From: Acetatifactor aquisgranensis
Lineage (GTDB): Bacteria; Bacillota; Clostridia; Lachnospirales; Lachnospiraceae
Reading direction: 5' to 3'
NCBI RefSeq assembly: GCF_943193215.1
Contig: NZ_CALPDH010000018.1
Span: forward strand, 62,001 to 126,000
DNA: 64,000 bases
The position numbers and the translations under genes were made by a program. This document shows, one piece after another, positions 43,630 through 52,055 of this stretch (position 1 is the first letter of the stretch; every line of letters starts with the position of its first letter). A model generated the notes under the pieces. The model saw only the letters and a program-made list of their open reading frames with translations. It was not told where the DNA came from and searched no databases.

Positions 43630-46600
43630 ATGGCAGCAGGAAACATAAAAGGGATCACAATCGAGATCGGCGGAGAAACGACGAAACTTGACAAGGCGTT
43701 GCGGGGAATAAACAGCACGTCAAAGACGCTTCAGAATCAGTTAAAAGCCGTAAATCAGGCGTTGAAACTGGATCCCAAAAATACGGAATTACTGGCACAA
43801 AAACAGGAAATTCTTTCAAAGTCCATAGAAACGACAAAGGAAAAGTTGCAGACGCTGAAAACGGCACAGGAACAGGCGGCTGCGGCTTTTGCGCGCGGAG
43901 AAATGGACGAAAACCAGTATCGCGCCCTGCAGACAGAGATCACAAAGACAGAAACAGAACTGAAAAATTTAGAAAATCAATTACAGGAAACACAGGACGG
44001 ATTCAAGCGGGCGGGCGAAGCGATTCAGGACGTGGGGAAAAAGATATCCGACGTCGGCGACAAGATAACTAAAGTCGGGGACGGTATGCAGTCGGCGGGA
44101 AAGTCTTTGCTGCCAGTCACAACGGCAATAACGGGAATTGGTACGGCGTCAGTGGCGGCGGCAGTAAATTTTGAGGACGCGATCGCGAAACTGTCAACAA
44201 TCGCCGACACGTCGGAGGAAACAGGCGTCCCGCTTCAGGAATTGCAGGATCAGATCATGGAATTATCAGACCAGACGGGAATTTCCGCGTCTGAAATTGC
44301 TGATAATGTTTATGACGCAATTTCCGCCGGGCAAAAAACCGGGGACGCCGTGAACTTCGTTTCAAACGCGACAAGATTAGCGAAGGCAGGATTCACGGAT
44401 TCCGGCGCGGCGTTGGATATCCTGACAACGGCAATGAACGCTTACGGACTGGAAGCGGATCAGGTCGGACATGTTTCTGACGTCCTGATAAATACACAGA
44501 ATTTAGGAAAAACGACGGTCGATCAGTTGGCGGCTTCAATGGGTAAAGTTATTCCGACAGCAAAGGCGAACGGCGTTTCGATCGAAAATCTGGCGGGAAT
44601 GTACGCTGTTATGACGTCAAACGGCATAGCGACGGCGGAATCGACAACATATATGAATTCCATGTTGAACGAATTAGGGAAACAGGGAACCGCCGCCGCT
44701 AAAGCGTTCGCAGCAGGGACGGAACATATCAAGGAAGGCGGCTTGACTATGGCGGAAGCTATGGAACAGGGTTGGAGCCTGACAGACGTTCTGTCAATTC
44801 TGGATGAACAGGCGTATGAATCAGGGACAACGATCGGAAATATGTTTGGATCCGCCGAAGCAGGAAAAGCCGCAACTGTACTATGGGATAATGCAACAAA
44901 ATTAAACGACGCCGTGGAAAAAATGGGGGATTCCGCCGGGGCAACGGACGAAGCGTTCGCAAAACTTGACACGACGTCGAATCAGGCAAAAATCGCGCTG
45001 AATGAAATCAAGAACGCCGGGATCGATTTAGGGCAGACGATCCTTCAAATGGTTATGCCGTATTTTCAGCAGTTTACACAGAAAATAAAGGACGCGACGA
45101 CGTGGTTTAAGAATCTGGACGATTCACAGAAACAAATGATCGTCAGGATCGCGGCGGTTGTGGCAGCAGTCGCCCCCGCGCTTCTGATCGGCGGGAAAAT
45201 AATTTCAGGCGTCGGGAAACTGACGTCAGGGATCGGCGGGATGATAACGAAAGTCGGCGGTCTGATCTCAAAAATGGGCGGACTGTCCGGTGCATTGTCG
45301 GCGATTGCGTCCCCGGTCGGGATCGTGATCGCGGCACTGGCGGCACTGGCGGCGGGGTTCGTTTATCTGTATAAAACAAATGACGAATTCCGGGAAAAAG
45401 TAAACGCCGCCGTCGAAAAAGTCAAAAAAGCGTTTCAGGATATGGTCGTCAAGGTAAAGCCGCTTCTGGAAAAATTAAAAGAAGCATTTCAAAAATTGAT
45501 GACCGCCTTAAAACCGATATTTGAATTTATTTTGACGCGGATCATGGCGATCGTGAACGGCGTCATAAACGCAGCCGCCCCGATAATTGCGGCGATAACA
45601 AACGTCGTCGAGTTCGTAACGAATATTATTTCGGCAGTTTTCGCGCTGCTACACGGCGATTTCGACGGATTTTTCGGCTACATAGAAGCCGCCCTTCAAA
45701 ATGTGATCGACTTCGTGAAAAATATCATTTCGGCGTGGGTTAATTTTATAGTCGGGTATTTCGAGGGGTTCGGCGTCGATATCAAGAAAATTTTTTCGGA
45801 TATCTGGAACGGGATCGTTTCAATTTTTCAGGGCGTCGGACAGTGGTTTTCCGACAGGTTCACGGAAGCATACACAGCCGTCACGAATGTATTTAAGGGA
45901 ATCGGACAATGGTTCGGGGCGCGTTGGACGGATATCAAGAACGCACTGGCAGCAGTCGCGACGTGGTTTCAGACAATGTTCCAAAACGCATACACGAACG
46001 TCACGAACGCGTTTAAGTCGATCGGACAGTGGTTTTCCGCCCGGTGGACGGATATCAAGAACGCATTGTCAACCGTGGCTTCGTGGTTCCTGACGATGTT
46101 CCAGAACGCATATAACAACGTCGTGAACGTATTTAAGGGGATCGGACAGTGGTTCGGGGCGCGTTGGACGGATATCAAGAACGCACTGGCAGCAGTCGCG
46201 ACATGGTTTCAGACAATGTTCCAAAACGCATACACGAACGTCACGAACGCGTTTAAGTCGATCGGACAGTGGTTTTCCGCCCGGTGGACGGATATCAAGA
46301 ACGTATTTTCAAACGTGGCGGAATGGTTCAGACAGAAGTTTCAGGCGGCATATGACAGCGTGACGGGGATATTTAAGAATATCGGTTCATGGTTCCAGAC
46401 AAACGTAATTGACAAGATCAAGGGCGTTTTCGACGGGTTCAGTCTGGCGGACGCCGGATCCCGGATAATGAATTCGTTCGCAAATGCGATAAAGTCGATC
46501 CATATCCCGAAGTTGTCGGTATCATGGGGAGAAACGGAAAAGACGATCGCGGGCGTGACGATCAAAGTCCCGGTTCCGTCGATATCATGGAACGCGATCG

Positions 46601-46905
46601 GCGGCATTATGAAAAATCCGACGATATTCGGAATGTTAGGCGGAAAGCTGCAAGGCGGAGGGGAAGCCGGGGACGAAGCGATCCTGCCGCTTGACATATT
46701 CTATAAACGGACAGAAGGGTATATTGACGACGCTATCGCGCGGGCGACGGCAGCAGTCCAGGACAAAGACACAGGGAAGCGCGGCGGCGATTACATCCAG
46801 AATATCAAGATCGAAAGTCCGAAGCCGCTATCGGCGTATGAGGTAGCGCGGCAGACACGGAACCAGACGCGGAACATGGTTCTTCGGTTGCAGGGGGGAC
46901 AATGA
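43630..46905 (+). CDS. tape measure protein
   Basis: 1091 residues. An N-terminal coiled coil (about 1-140), then a TP901-type core (LSTIADTSEETGVPL, AISAGQKTGDAVN), a hydrophobic region (about 505-600 and 630-690), and aromatic 40-residue repeats (about 735-920) built on IGQWFxARWTDIKN. It sets tail length and is ejected during infection. GGGGCG precedes the ATG. At roughly 1.5 angstrom per residue it suggests a tail of about 160 nm (family rule of thumb). Confidence 0.95.
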   Translation: MAAGNIKGITIEIGGETTKLDKALRGINSTSKTLQNQLKAVNQALKLDPKNTELLAQKQEILSKSIETTKEKLQTLKTAQEQAAAAFARGEMDENQYRALQTEITKTETELKNLENQLQETQDGFKRAGEAIQDVGKKISDVGDKITKVGDGMQSAGKSLLPVTTAITGIGTASVAAAVNFEDAIAKLSTIADTSEETGVPLQELQDQIMELSDQTGISASEIADNVYDAISAGQKTGDAVNFVSNATRLAKAGFTDSGAALDILTTAMNAYGLEADQVGHVSDVLINTQNLGKTTVDQLAASMGKVIPTAKANGVSIENLAGMYAVMTSNGIATAESTTYMNSMLNELGKQGTAAAKAFAAGTEHIKEGGLTMAEAMEQGWSLTDVLSILDEQAYESGTTIGNMFGSAEAGKAATVLWDNATKLNDAVEKMGDSAGATDEAFAKLDTTSNQAKIALNEIKNAGIDLGQTILQMVMPYFQQFTQKIKDATTWFKNLDDSQKQMIVRIAAVVAAVAPALLIGGKIISGVGKLTSGIGGMITKVGGLISKMGGLSGALSAIASPVGIVIAALAALAAGFVYLYKTNDEFREKVNAAVEKVKKAFQDMVVKVKPLLEKLKEAFQKLMTALKPIFEFILTRIMAIVNGVINAAAPIIAAITNVVEFVTNIISAVFALLHGDFDGFFGYIEAALQNVIDFVKNIISAWVNFIVGYFEGFGVDIKKIFSDIWNGIVSIFQGVGQWFSDRFTEAYTAVTNVFKGIGQWFGARWTDIKNALAAVATWFQTMFQNAYTNVTNAFKSIGQWFSARWTDIKNALSTVASWFLTMFQNAYNNVVNVFKGIGQWFGARWTDIKNALAAVATWFQTMFQNAYTNVTNAFKSIGQWFSARWTDIKNVFSNVAEWFRQKFQAAYDSVTGIFKNIGSWFQTNVIDKIKGVFDGFSLADAGSRIMNSFANAIKSIHIPKLSVSWGETEKTIAGVTIKVPVPSISWNAIGGIMKNPTIFGMLGGKLQGGGEAGDEAILPLDIFYKRTEGYIDDAIARATAAVQDKDTGKRGGDYIQNIKIESPKPLSAYEVARQTRNQTRNMVLRLQGGQ
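45838..46400 (+). repeat. 120-bp tandem repeats in the tape measure gene
   Basis: Units start at about 45901, 46021, 46141 and 46261, with degenerate units on both sides. Each codes 40 residues beginning IGQWF. Alternate units are most alike: 45901-46072 and 46141-46312 differ at only about two bases, so a 240-bp duplication occurred recently. Confidence 0.9.
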
Positions 46906-46906
46906 T

Positions 46907-47782
46907 ATGTCAAAGAAAATTATCTGTAAAAATGAAGATGACGTTCAGATCGAATTCAGTTATGAGGACGACGCCGAATTTTTCCTGATATCATGCGACG
47001 GGATCTATTCCGTATCAAACAACGTCGTGACGTCCGAAAACACGATGACGGACGGATCCACATATCAGGGATCCACAACGAAACAAAGAAATATCGTCAT
47101 CACGGCGGAAATTGATTCAGACTATCAGGCGCGGCGCGATTTTCTGTATAAGTCATTCAAACCAAAGTCGCCGGGGACGTTCTACTATGAGGAAAACGAA
47201 GAACAGCGGCAGATCGATTATATCGTCGAGAATATCGACATAGACGAAAAAGGCGTATGCAGGAACACGGTCATTTCGCTAATATGCCCGGATCCGTTTT
47301 TCAAGGATCCGGCGGACACAACGGTCACTATGGCGGGGTGGGAACCGCGTTTTGAGTTCATACACGAATTCACGGACGAACTGGAGGAATTCGGCGTCCG
47401 CGTCGCGGAACTTGTGAAAAATATAGAAAACGATTCAGCGGCGGACTACATCGGGATCGAAGTCATCATGGAAGCGATAGGAGCGGTCAGGAACCCGGCG
47501 TTGTATCACGCGCAGCAGGAGATCCACATCAAGATCGGGACGCCGGAATTCCCGTTCGATATGGAAACGGGGGATATTGTAAGGATCACGACGGGGACGA
47601 ATGAGAAAAACGTATATCTGATAAAAGACGGAGAAACAAAAAAGATAAACGAATATCTGGACGAAGAAAGCGAATTCATCCAGTTAGTACACGGATCGAA
47701 TACATTCATATATGACGCGGATCAGGGCGTCGATTACCTGAACGTCACTATTATGTATCGGTTCCGGTATTTAGGAGTATAG
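46907..47782 (+). CDS. distal tail protein (Dit-like)
   Basis: 291 residues. The N-terminal beta domain (residues 1-130) contains GSTKQRNIVITAEI-like and FYYEENEEQRQIDYIVENIDI stretches typical of siphovirus family Dit proteins. The C-terminal part is a second beta domain. It forms the hub joining tube and tail tip. It starts 2 bases after the tape measure stop. Confidence 0.85.
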   Translation: MSKKIICKNEDDVQIEFSYEDDAEFFLISCDGIYSVSNNVVTSENTMTDGSTYQGSTTKQRNIVITAEIDSDYQARRDFLYKSFKPKSPGTFYYEENEEQRQIDYIVENIDIDEKGVCRNTVISLICPDPFFKDPADTTVTMAGWEPRFEFIHEFTDELEEFGVRVAELVKNIENDSAADYIGIEVIMEAIGAVRNPALYHAQQEIHIKIGTPEFPFDMETGDIVRITTGTNEKNVYLIKDGETKKINEYLDEESEFIQLVHGSNTFIYDADQGVDYLNVTIMYRFRYLGV

Positions 47783-47794
47783 GAGCGTGAGGGA

Positions 47795-48835
47795 ATGGAA
47801 GTCAGAATTTACGGGCGGGATTTATTCAGGCGCGGACAGATCGAAAACCAGACGTCGCTAATATGGACGCGGAAATTTTACGAACCGGGGACGTTTGAAC
47901 TTCACGCCCCGATTACGGACGAAAATCTGTATTTGTTGCAGGAGGGAAACATCATCGGGAAAAAAGGATCCGCCGAAGCCGGGATTATTGAGGATATCGA
48001 AAAAGAAGAAAGCGATATCAAAAACGAGATCACGGCAAAAGGGCGTTTTCTGTCGTCATACATGGATCGCCGCCTGATAAAAAAGACGGTCAATTTTTCA
48101 GGAAAGGCAGAAGTCGCAATGCGTCAGTTATATTCCGGCAGCGTCCCGATCCCGCTTGTGGAGTTGGGGAGCCTGAACGGGTTTTCGGAAAAAGTGGAAT
48201 TTCAGGTCACAATGAAAAACCTTTTAACGTATGAAAGTAAATTATCAAGGGCGGGCGCGATCGGGTTCCGGTTCCGCCCGGATTTTCAGCGGCGGAAGAT
48301 TATATTTGAAACATATCAGGGAAAAGACAGGACATTCAATCAACATACAAATAACCGCGTTGTGTTCTCTGAAAATTATAATAACCTGAATAATGCGATC
48401 TATCGCCGGAACAGTCAAAACTTGAAAACATTCGCCATTGTTGGAGGTCAGGGGGAGGGCGACGCCCGGACATATTACGAATTAGGAGGGGGCGAAGGCT
48501 ACGATTTACGGGAAGTTTTCGTTGACGCAAAGGACATAAACCCGGACGGACTGACGGCGGCACAATATAAGGCGGCATTATTACAGAGGGCGCAGGAAGC
48601 ATTGAACGAAGCGATCGTATCGGAAACACTGGAATGTGAAACGGACGCGGCGATCAATTTTGTTTATAAAGAAGATTATGATCTAGGGGATATTGTGACG
48701 GTCAGGAAGAAAAAATGGAATCTTTACATGAACCAGAGGATCACGGAATTGTCAGAAGTCTATGAATACGGCGGAATGATCGTCGTCCCTACATTCGGGG
48801 ATCCGCTTCCTGAAAAAATAAAGTGGGACGAATAA
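47795..48835 (+). CDS. Gp37-like tail-tip hub protein
   Basis: 346 residues. IYGRDLFRRGQIENQTSLIWTRKFYEPGTFELHAP is split here only for description: the first 40 residues match the ReqiPepy6 Gp37-like family. The middle carries NNRVVFSENYNNLNN, and the C-terminus has DYDLGDIVTVRKK. It is a structural part of the tail tip that may hold the host-binding components. GAGCGTGAGGG lies before the ATG. Confidence 0.8.
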   Translation: MEVRIYGRDLFRRGQIENQTSLIWTRKFYEPGTFELHAPITDENLYLLQEGNIIGKKGSAEAGIIEDIEKEESDIKNEITAKGRFLSSYMDRRLIKKTVNFSGKAEVAMRQLYSGSVPIPLVELGSLNGFSEKVEFQVTMKNLLTYESKLSRAGAIGFRFRPDFQRRKIIFETYQGKDRTFNQHTNNRVVFSENYNNLNNAIYRRNSQNLKTFAIVGGQGEGDARTYYELGGGEGYDLREVFVDAKDINPDGLTAAQYKAALLQRAQEALNEAIVSETLECETDAAINFVYKEDYDLGDIVTVRKKKWNLYMNQRITELSEVYEYGGMIVVPTFGDPLPEKIKWDE

Positions 48836-48858
48836 AAGCGCGGAAAGGAGCGGCAACA

Positions 48859-49887
48859 ATGGCAAAAGAAAGAAGTTATGATTATTTTTGGAATTCGGAT
48901 TCCGATCGGTACTATGACGCGGATTCAATGGGGGACTGGCTTAGACCGTTCTTCCGAAACGGCATTTTTAACGGTCAAATGCAAGTCACGGCAAACGATA
49001 ATATGTCCGTAACAGTTGCGGCGGGATATGGCTATATAAACGGGAAACACAGGCATTTCCTGACGCCGACAACGCTTGATCTGGAAATAGCGTCCGGGAC
49101 GCTTGACAGGATAGACAGCGTGATTCTGCGGCGGAATGATACGGAACGCCGGATCCATTTAGTGATCGAAAAGGGAGGGAACGCAAAGTCCCCGGTCGCC
49201 CCTGCGATGACAAGGGAAGGGGCGGTTTACGATCTGAAACTGGCGGATATATATATCGCCGCCGGAACAGTAAAGATCACACAGGCAGAGATCACAGACA
49301 CGCGCATGAACGCCGCCGTATGCGGATGGGTGGCGGCGACAGTGAAAGAAATAGACTTCACACAGATTCAGGCGCAATTTGACGCCTATTTCACGGCGTA
49401 CAAGAAAAATATTTCGGATCAGTATCAGGATTATATCGCCGCGATCCAGTCATTCAAGGATCAGGCGCAGGAACAGTACGATCTAATGGTTCAGGCGTTC
49501 AATACATACGCGGAACAGCAGAAGGAATTATATGAGGACTGGATCGCGGAACAGGAATCAGGGTTCGAGGAATGGAGCAGCGGGCAGCAGTCCGCCTTTG
49601 CACAGTGGCGGCAGAATCAGGAACAGGCGTTCAATAACTGGTATCTGAATAATACGGGGAAATGGACGAATGAATTTCTGAACTGGTTCGACGGGATCAA
49701 GGACATTTTCGGGACAGATCCGGCGGGGGCGTTACAGAATGAGATCGAAACGCTTCAAAACATCATATATTCAGGAGAAGTCCCGGCGGATCTGGTAACA
49801 GCAGACGGGGACGAACTGGTAACAACGGACGGCGATCAGTTGATCGCGTTCTGGACGCTGAAAACGTCCGAAACGTGTCACTGTTAG
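48859..49887 (+). CDS. tail-tip/baseplate fibre-like protein
   Basis: 342 residues. Residues 1-165 resemble upper-baseplate/receptor-binding N-termini (YGYINGKHRHF, TLDRIDSVILRRND, DTRMNAAVCGW). Residues about 175-290 form a long coiled helix rich in Gln, Glu and aromatic residues (QEQYDLMVQAFNTYAEQQKE). The C-terminus has two near-identical short strands (ADGDELVTTDGDQL). ATG 48859 follows AAAGGAGCGG. It lies just upstream of the variable tail protein and probably carries it. Confidence 0.75.
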   Translation: MAKERSYDYFWNSDSDRYYDADSMGDWLRPFFRNGIFNGQMQVTANDNMSVTVAAGYGYINGKHRHFLTPTTLDLEIASGTLDRIDSVILRRNDTERRIHLVIEKGGNAKSPVAPAMTREGAVYDLKLADIYIAAGTVKITQAEITDTRMNAAVCGWVAATVKEIDFTQIQAQFDAYFTAYKKNISDQYQDYIAAIQSFKDQAQEQYDLMVQAFNTYAEQQKELYEDWIAEQESGFEEWSSGQQSAFAQWRQNQEQAFNNWYLNNTGKWTNEFLNWFDGIKDIFGTDPAGALQNEIETLQNIIYSGEVPADLVTADGDELVTTDGDQLIAFWTLKTSETCHC

Positions 49888-49918
49888 CATAAAAAGAAAA
49901 AAGGAAGGAGTTAAAAAC

Positions 49919-51046
49919 ATGGCACAAAGAAAATTTTCTGATCTGACAGTGGCGGCGCAGATAAACAAAAGCGACGTTTTCGCACTGGAACAGGCAGACG
50001 GGACGAAACAGGCGTTATTTGAAAAAATATGCGCGGCAATACTCACGCCGGAGATCGTCGAACAGACAGAGGAATTCCCGACAATTTCGCCGGATGATAC
50101 AATTCCGGTTATCGCGGGAAAAATCAACAAGTGGCAGCAGGACGCATTGAAAAAGATCGAGGAATCGAAGCAGTCGAACATGATTCAGGAATTCCCGGCG
50201 GTGGAATTCGATCCGGAGAACCCGGAGGACGAAACGACAAAGCAGCTTCACGACGAAATTATTTCCGCCCTGCTTGCCTACACGATGAACGAAAAGATCC
50301 TGAAAGTGGTTTCGGATCATGGGGTTCTGGCGGCGGATTACGCAATCCAGAAGCGCGAACAAATGGCTTCATACGGGTATTTCGGCGCGGAATGGAATAT
50401 CGACGATCTGATGACACTTGTTAAGGCGGGATCGTGGGACAAATTCGCGATCGGGGATTATTTCATCGAAACGAACACGGCGGGCGAAAAAATTCTTTTT
50501 GAGGTCACGGGAAAGAATTCATATTTGCATTGTGGCGATACGGAATTGACCGCGCCGCATATTGTAGTTTCCCCGCGCGACTGTTTACAGACATATTATA
50601 AATACAATTCATCCAACACGAACGCCGGGGGATATGCGGCGTCGCTCATGCCCGCGAATCTGGAAACGGAAGCGAAAAAGTTCACGACAAAACTTCAGGG
50701 GTATATGACAACGATCCGGCGTCTGGAAAATAACAAGGGTACATGGGCGTGGGCGTCACGTCGGATTTTCCTTCCGGGGAATCCTGAACTTGTCGGATTC
50801 CACGGCTTCGCGGATATGTGGGACGGCGGCGCGTTCAATCAGTTACCGCTTTTTGTCGGAGGAAACGCGCATTTACTGAAAGGGGCAGGATTTAACAAGA
50901 GTAAAGCCGCCCGGATGTGGTACTGGACTGCCGATCCGTCCGCCGCGAACACGACGTACTTTTGCGGTTTCAACACCTACGGCGCCAGCGGCGCCTACGA
51001 CGCGTCCTACGACGGCGGCGTCGCCCCGCTTATCGTTCTGTCATAG
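49919..51046 (+). CDS. DGR-diversified variable protein 2 (tail-tip receptor-binding candidate)
   Basis: 375 residues. The N-terminus (MAQRKFSDLTVAAQINKSDVFALEQADGT) looks like a tail attachment segment; a helical middle follows. The C-terminal half is a DUF6273/C-type-lectin-like domain ending in WYWTADPSAAN...DGGVAPLIVLS, where the DGR writes variation. Its place after the tail-tip genes, directly before the accessory and template, fits a receptor-binding protein whose host range is tuned by the retroelement. AAGGAAGGAG precedes the ATG. Confidence 0.9.
   Translation: MAQRKFSDLTVAAQINKSDVFALEQADGTKQALFEKICAAILTPEIVEQTEEFPTISPDDTIPVIAGKINKWQQDALKKIEESKQSNMIQEFPAVEFDPENPEDETTKQLHDEIISALLAYTMNEKILKVVSDHGVLAADYAIQKREQMASYGYFGAEWNIDDLMTLVKAGSWDKFAIGDYFIETNTAGEKILFEVTGKNSYLHCGDTELTAPHIVVSPRDCLQTYYKYNSSNTNAGGYAASLMPANLETEAKKFTTKLQGYMTTIRRLENNKGTWAWASRRIFLPGNPELVGFHGFADMWDGGAFNQLPLFVGGNAHLLKGAGFNKSKAARMWYWTADPSAANTTYFCGFNTYGASGAYDASYDGGVAPLIVLS
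50905..51028 (+). repeat. DGR variable repeat 2 (VR2)
   Basis: 124 bases align gap-free with the template 51767-51890. I count 15 differences and every one is at a template A. The 5' 51 bases are identical in both. The 3' end is GC-rich (GGCGGCGTCGCCC) and identical, as expected for the initiation-of-homology end. Confidence 0.95.
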
Positions 51047-51060
51047 ACAGATAATCCGGC

Positions 51061-51087
51061 AATCGCGCCGCCCGGCAGCGGCGGCGC
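51061..51087 (+). promoter_or_regulatory. GC-rich hairpin downstream of VR2
   Basis: GCGCCGCC (51065-51072) and GGCGGCGC (51080-51087) form an 8-bp stem with a 7-base loop, beginning 36 bases after VR2. The 26 bases 51061-51086 are identical to the block after VR1. Confidence 0.75.
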
Positions 51088-51132
51088 ATACTACCGGGGA
51101 CAAAACACTAAAACAGAAAAGAGGTTCAGAAA

Positions 51133-51744
51133 ATGGCAGTCCCGACATGGAAACAAACGGCGTCAAAACTGGACGCGTTCGCGGAAGCGGTAAAGTTACG
51201 GCATATCATAACACAAATGATAATGAGGAATTTCGGACTGAAGCGCGAAAAGTACGACGCGATCGTCGGGCGGCAAGTCCGGGAAAAGTACCCGGAACTG
51301 AAAAGCCTGATCGCAAAGATCGACGCATATCAAAACGAGGTAGAAAAGGCGCGGCTTCTGGCTGAATATCCCGAATGGATAATCGAAAAGGTAAGGGGAA
51401 ATTTATTCAGCTATTCTTCGGATCTGGTTTCCAACATTGCGGCAGCAAACGAGATCTTATGTCGGACACAGAACGAATTCGTAAAACGGATTTTGTTAGA
51501 GGATGACGCGATCGGCGATATCGCGCGGATCCGGCAGGAAGTTCTTTTCATTGAAGAATTTTTCAATATAGACTTGTCGCGTTATATGGAGTATTCCGAA
51601 CAGTTGGAACTAACAAAGAATTATCTGTATAGGTGGAAAAAGTCAACGGTCAGGGATTACGACGAATTCCTTCATCCAGAGAAAAAGGCGTCGCGTCTGG
51701 AAAAGGAAAAGGCAAGGAAAAGCCGTAAACCTAAGAAACAATAA
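51133..51744 (+). CDS. DGR accessory protein (Avd-like helical protein)
   Basis: 203 residues, essentially all helical and strongly basic at the end (RLEKEKARKSRKPKKQ). The size is larger than the Bordetella-phage Avd (about 128 residues), but its place between VR2 and the template, its helix content and its basic surface fit the accessory that forms a complex with the reverse transcriptase and template RNA. Sequence similarity alone would not prove it. GAGG lies about 11 bases before the ATG. Confidence 0.6.
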   Translation: MAVPTWKQTASKLDAFAEAVKLRHIITQMIMRNFGLKREKYDAIVGRQVREKYPELKSLIAKIDAYQNEVEKARLLAEYPEWIIEKVRGNLFSYSSDLVSNIAAANEILCRTQNEFVKRILLEDDAIGDIARIRQEVLFIEEFFNIDLSRYMEYSEQLELTKNYLYRWKKSTVRDYDEFLHPEKKASRLEKEKARKSRKPKKQ

Positions 51745-51766
51745 TATTTTCGGTTATGCGTTGCAC

Positions 51767-51890
51767 AGCCGCCCGGATGTGGTACTGGACTGCCGATCCG
51801 TCCGCCGCGAACACGACGAACTTTTGCAATTTCAACAACAACGGCAACAGCAACAACAACAACGCGTCCAACGACGGCGGCGTCGCCCAG
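51767..51890 (+). repeat. DGR template repeat (TR)
   Basis: 124 bases matching VR2 along the full length and VR1 along 51780-51890. If read as protein, the mutable part contains 11 AAC/AAT codons (FCNFNNNGNSNNNN pattern), the adenine-rich design that maximises diversity. It lies between the accessory gene and the reverse transcriptase and is non-coding. Confidence 0.97.
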
Positions 51891-52055
51891 ATATCGTCAG
51901 CATGGCGGGCATGATTAAAAAGGGATCCGCCTGACGCAGAACGATAGGAACGCATGACCGCAGCGGGGAACCGCTGAAATTTATCGCCTGACGTCCGGGA
52001 GTGCTTCAAAGATTCACACTTCGTCGGACTGTAAGCGGGCGTTTTATGAGGATAT
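51891..52055 (+). ncRNA. DGR spacer RNA segment downstream of the template
   Basis: 165 non-coding bases between template and reverse transcriptase start. A hairpin CAGCGG-GGAA-CCGCTG (51961-51976) has a GNRA-type tetraloop. In characterised DGRs the region 3' of the template is needed for cDNA priming. The transcript limits cannot be read. The end supplies the GAGG ribosome site for the reverse transcriptase. Confidence 0.6.
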
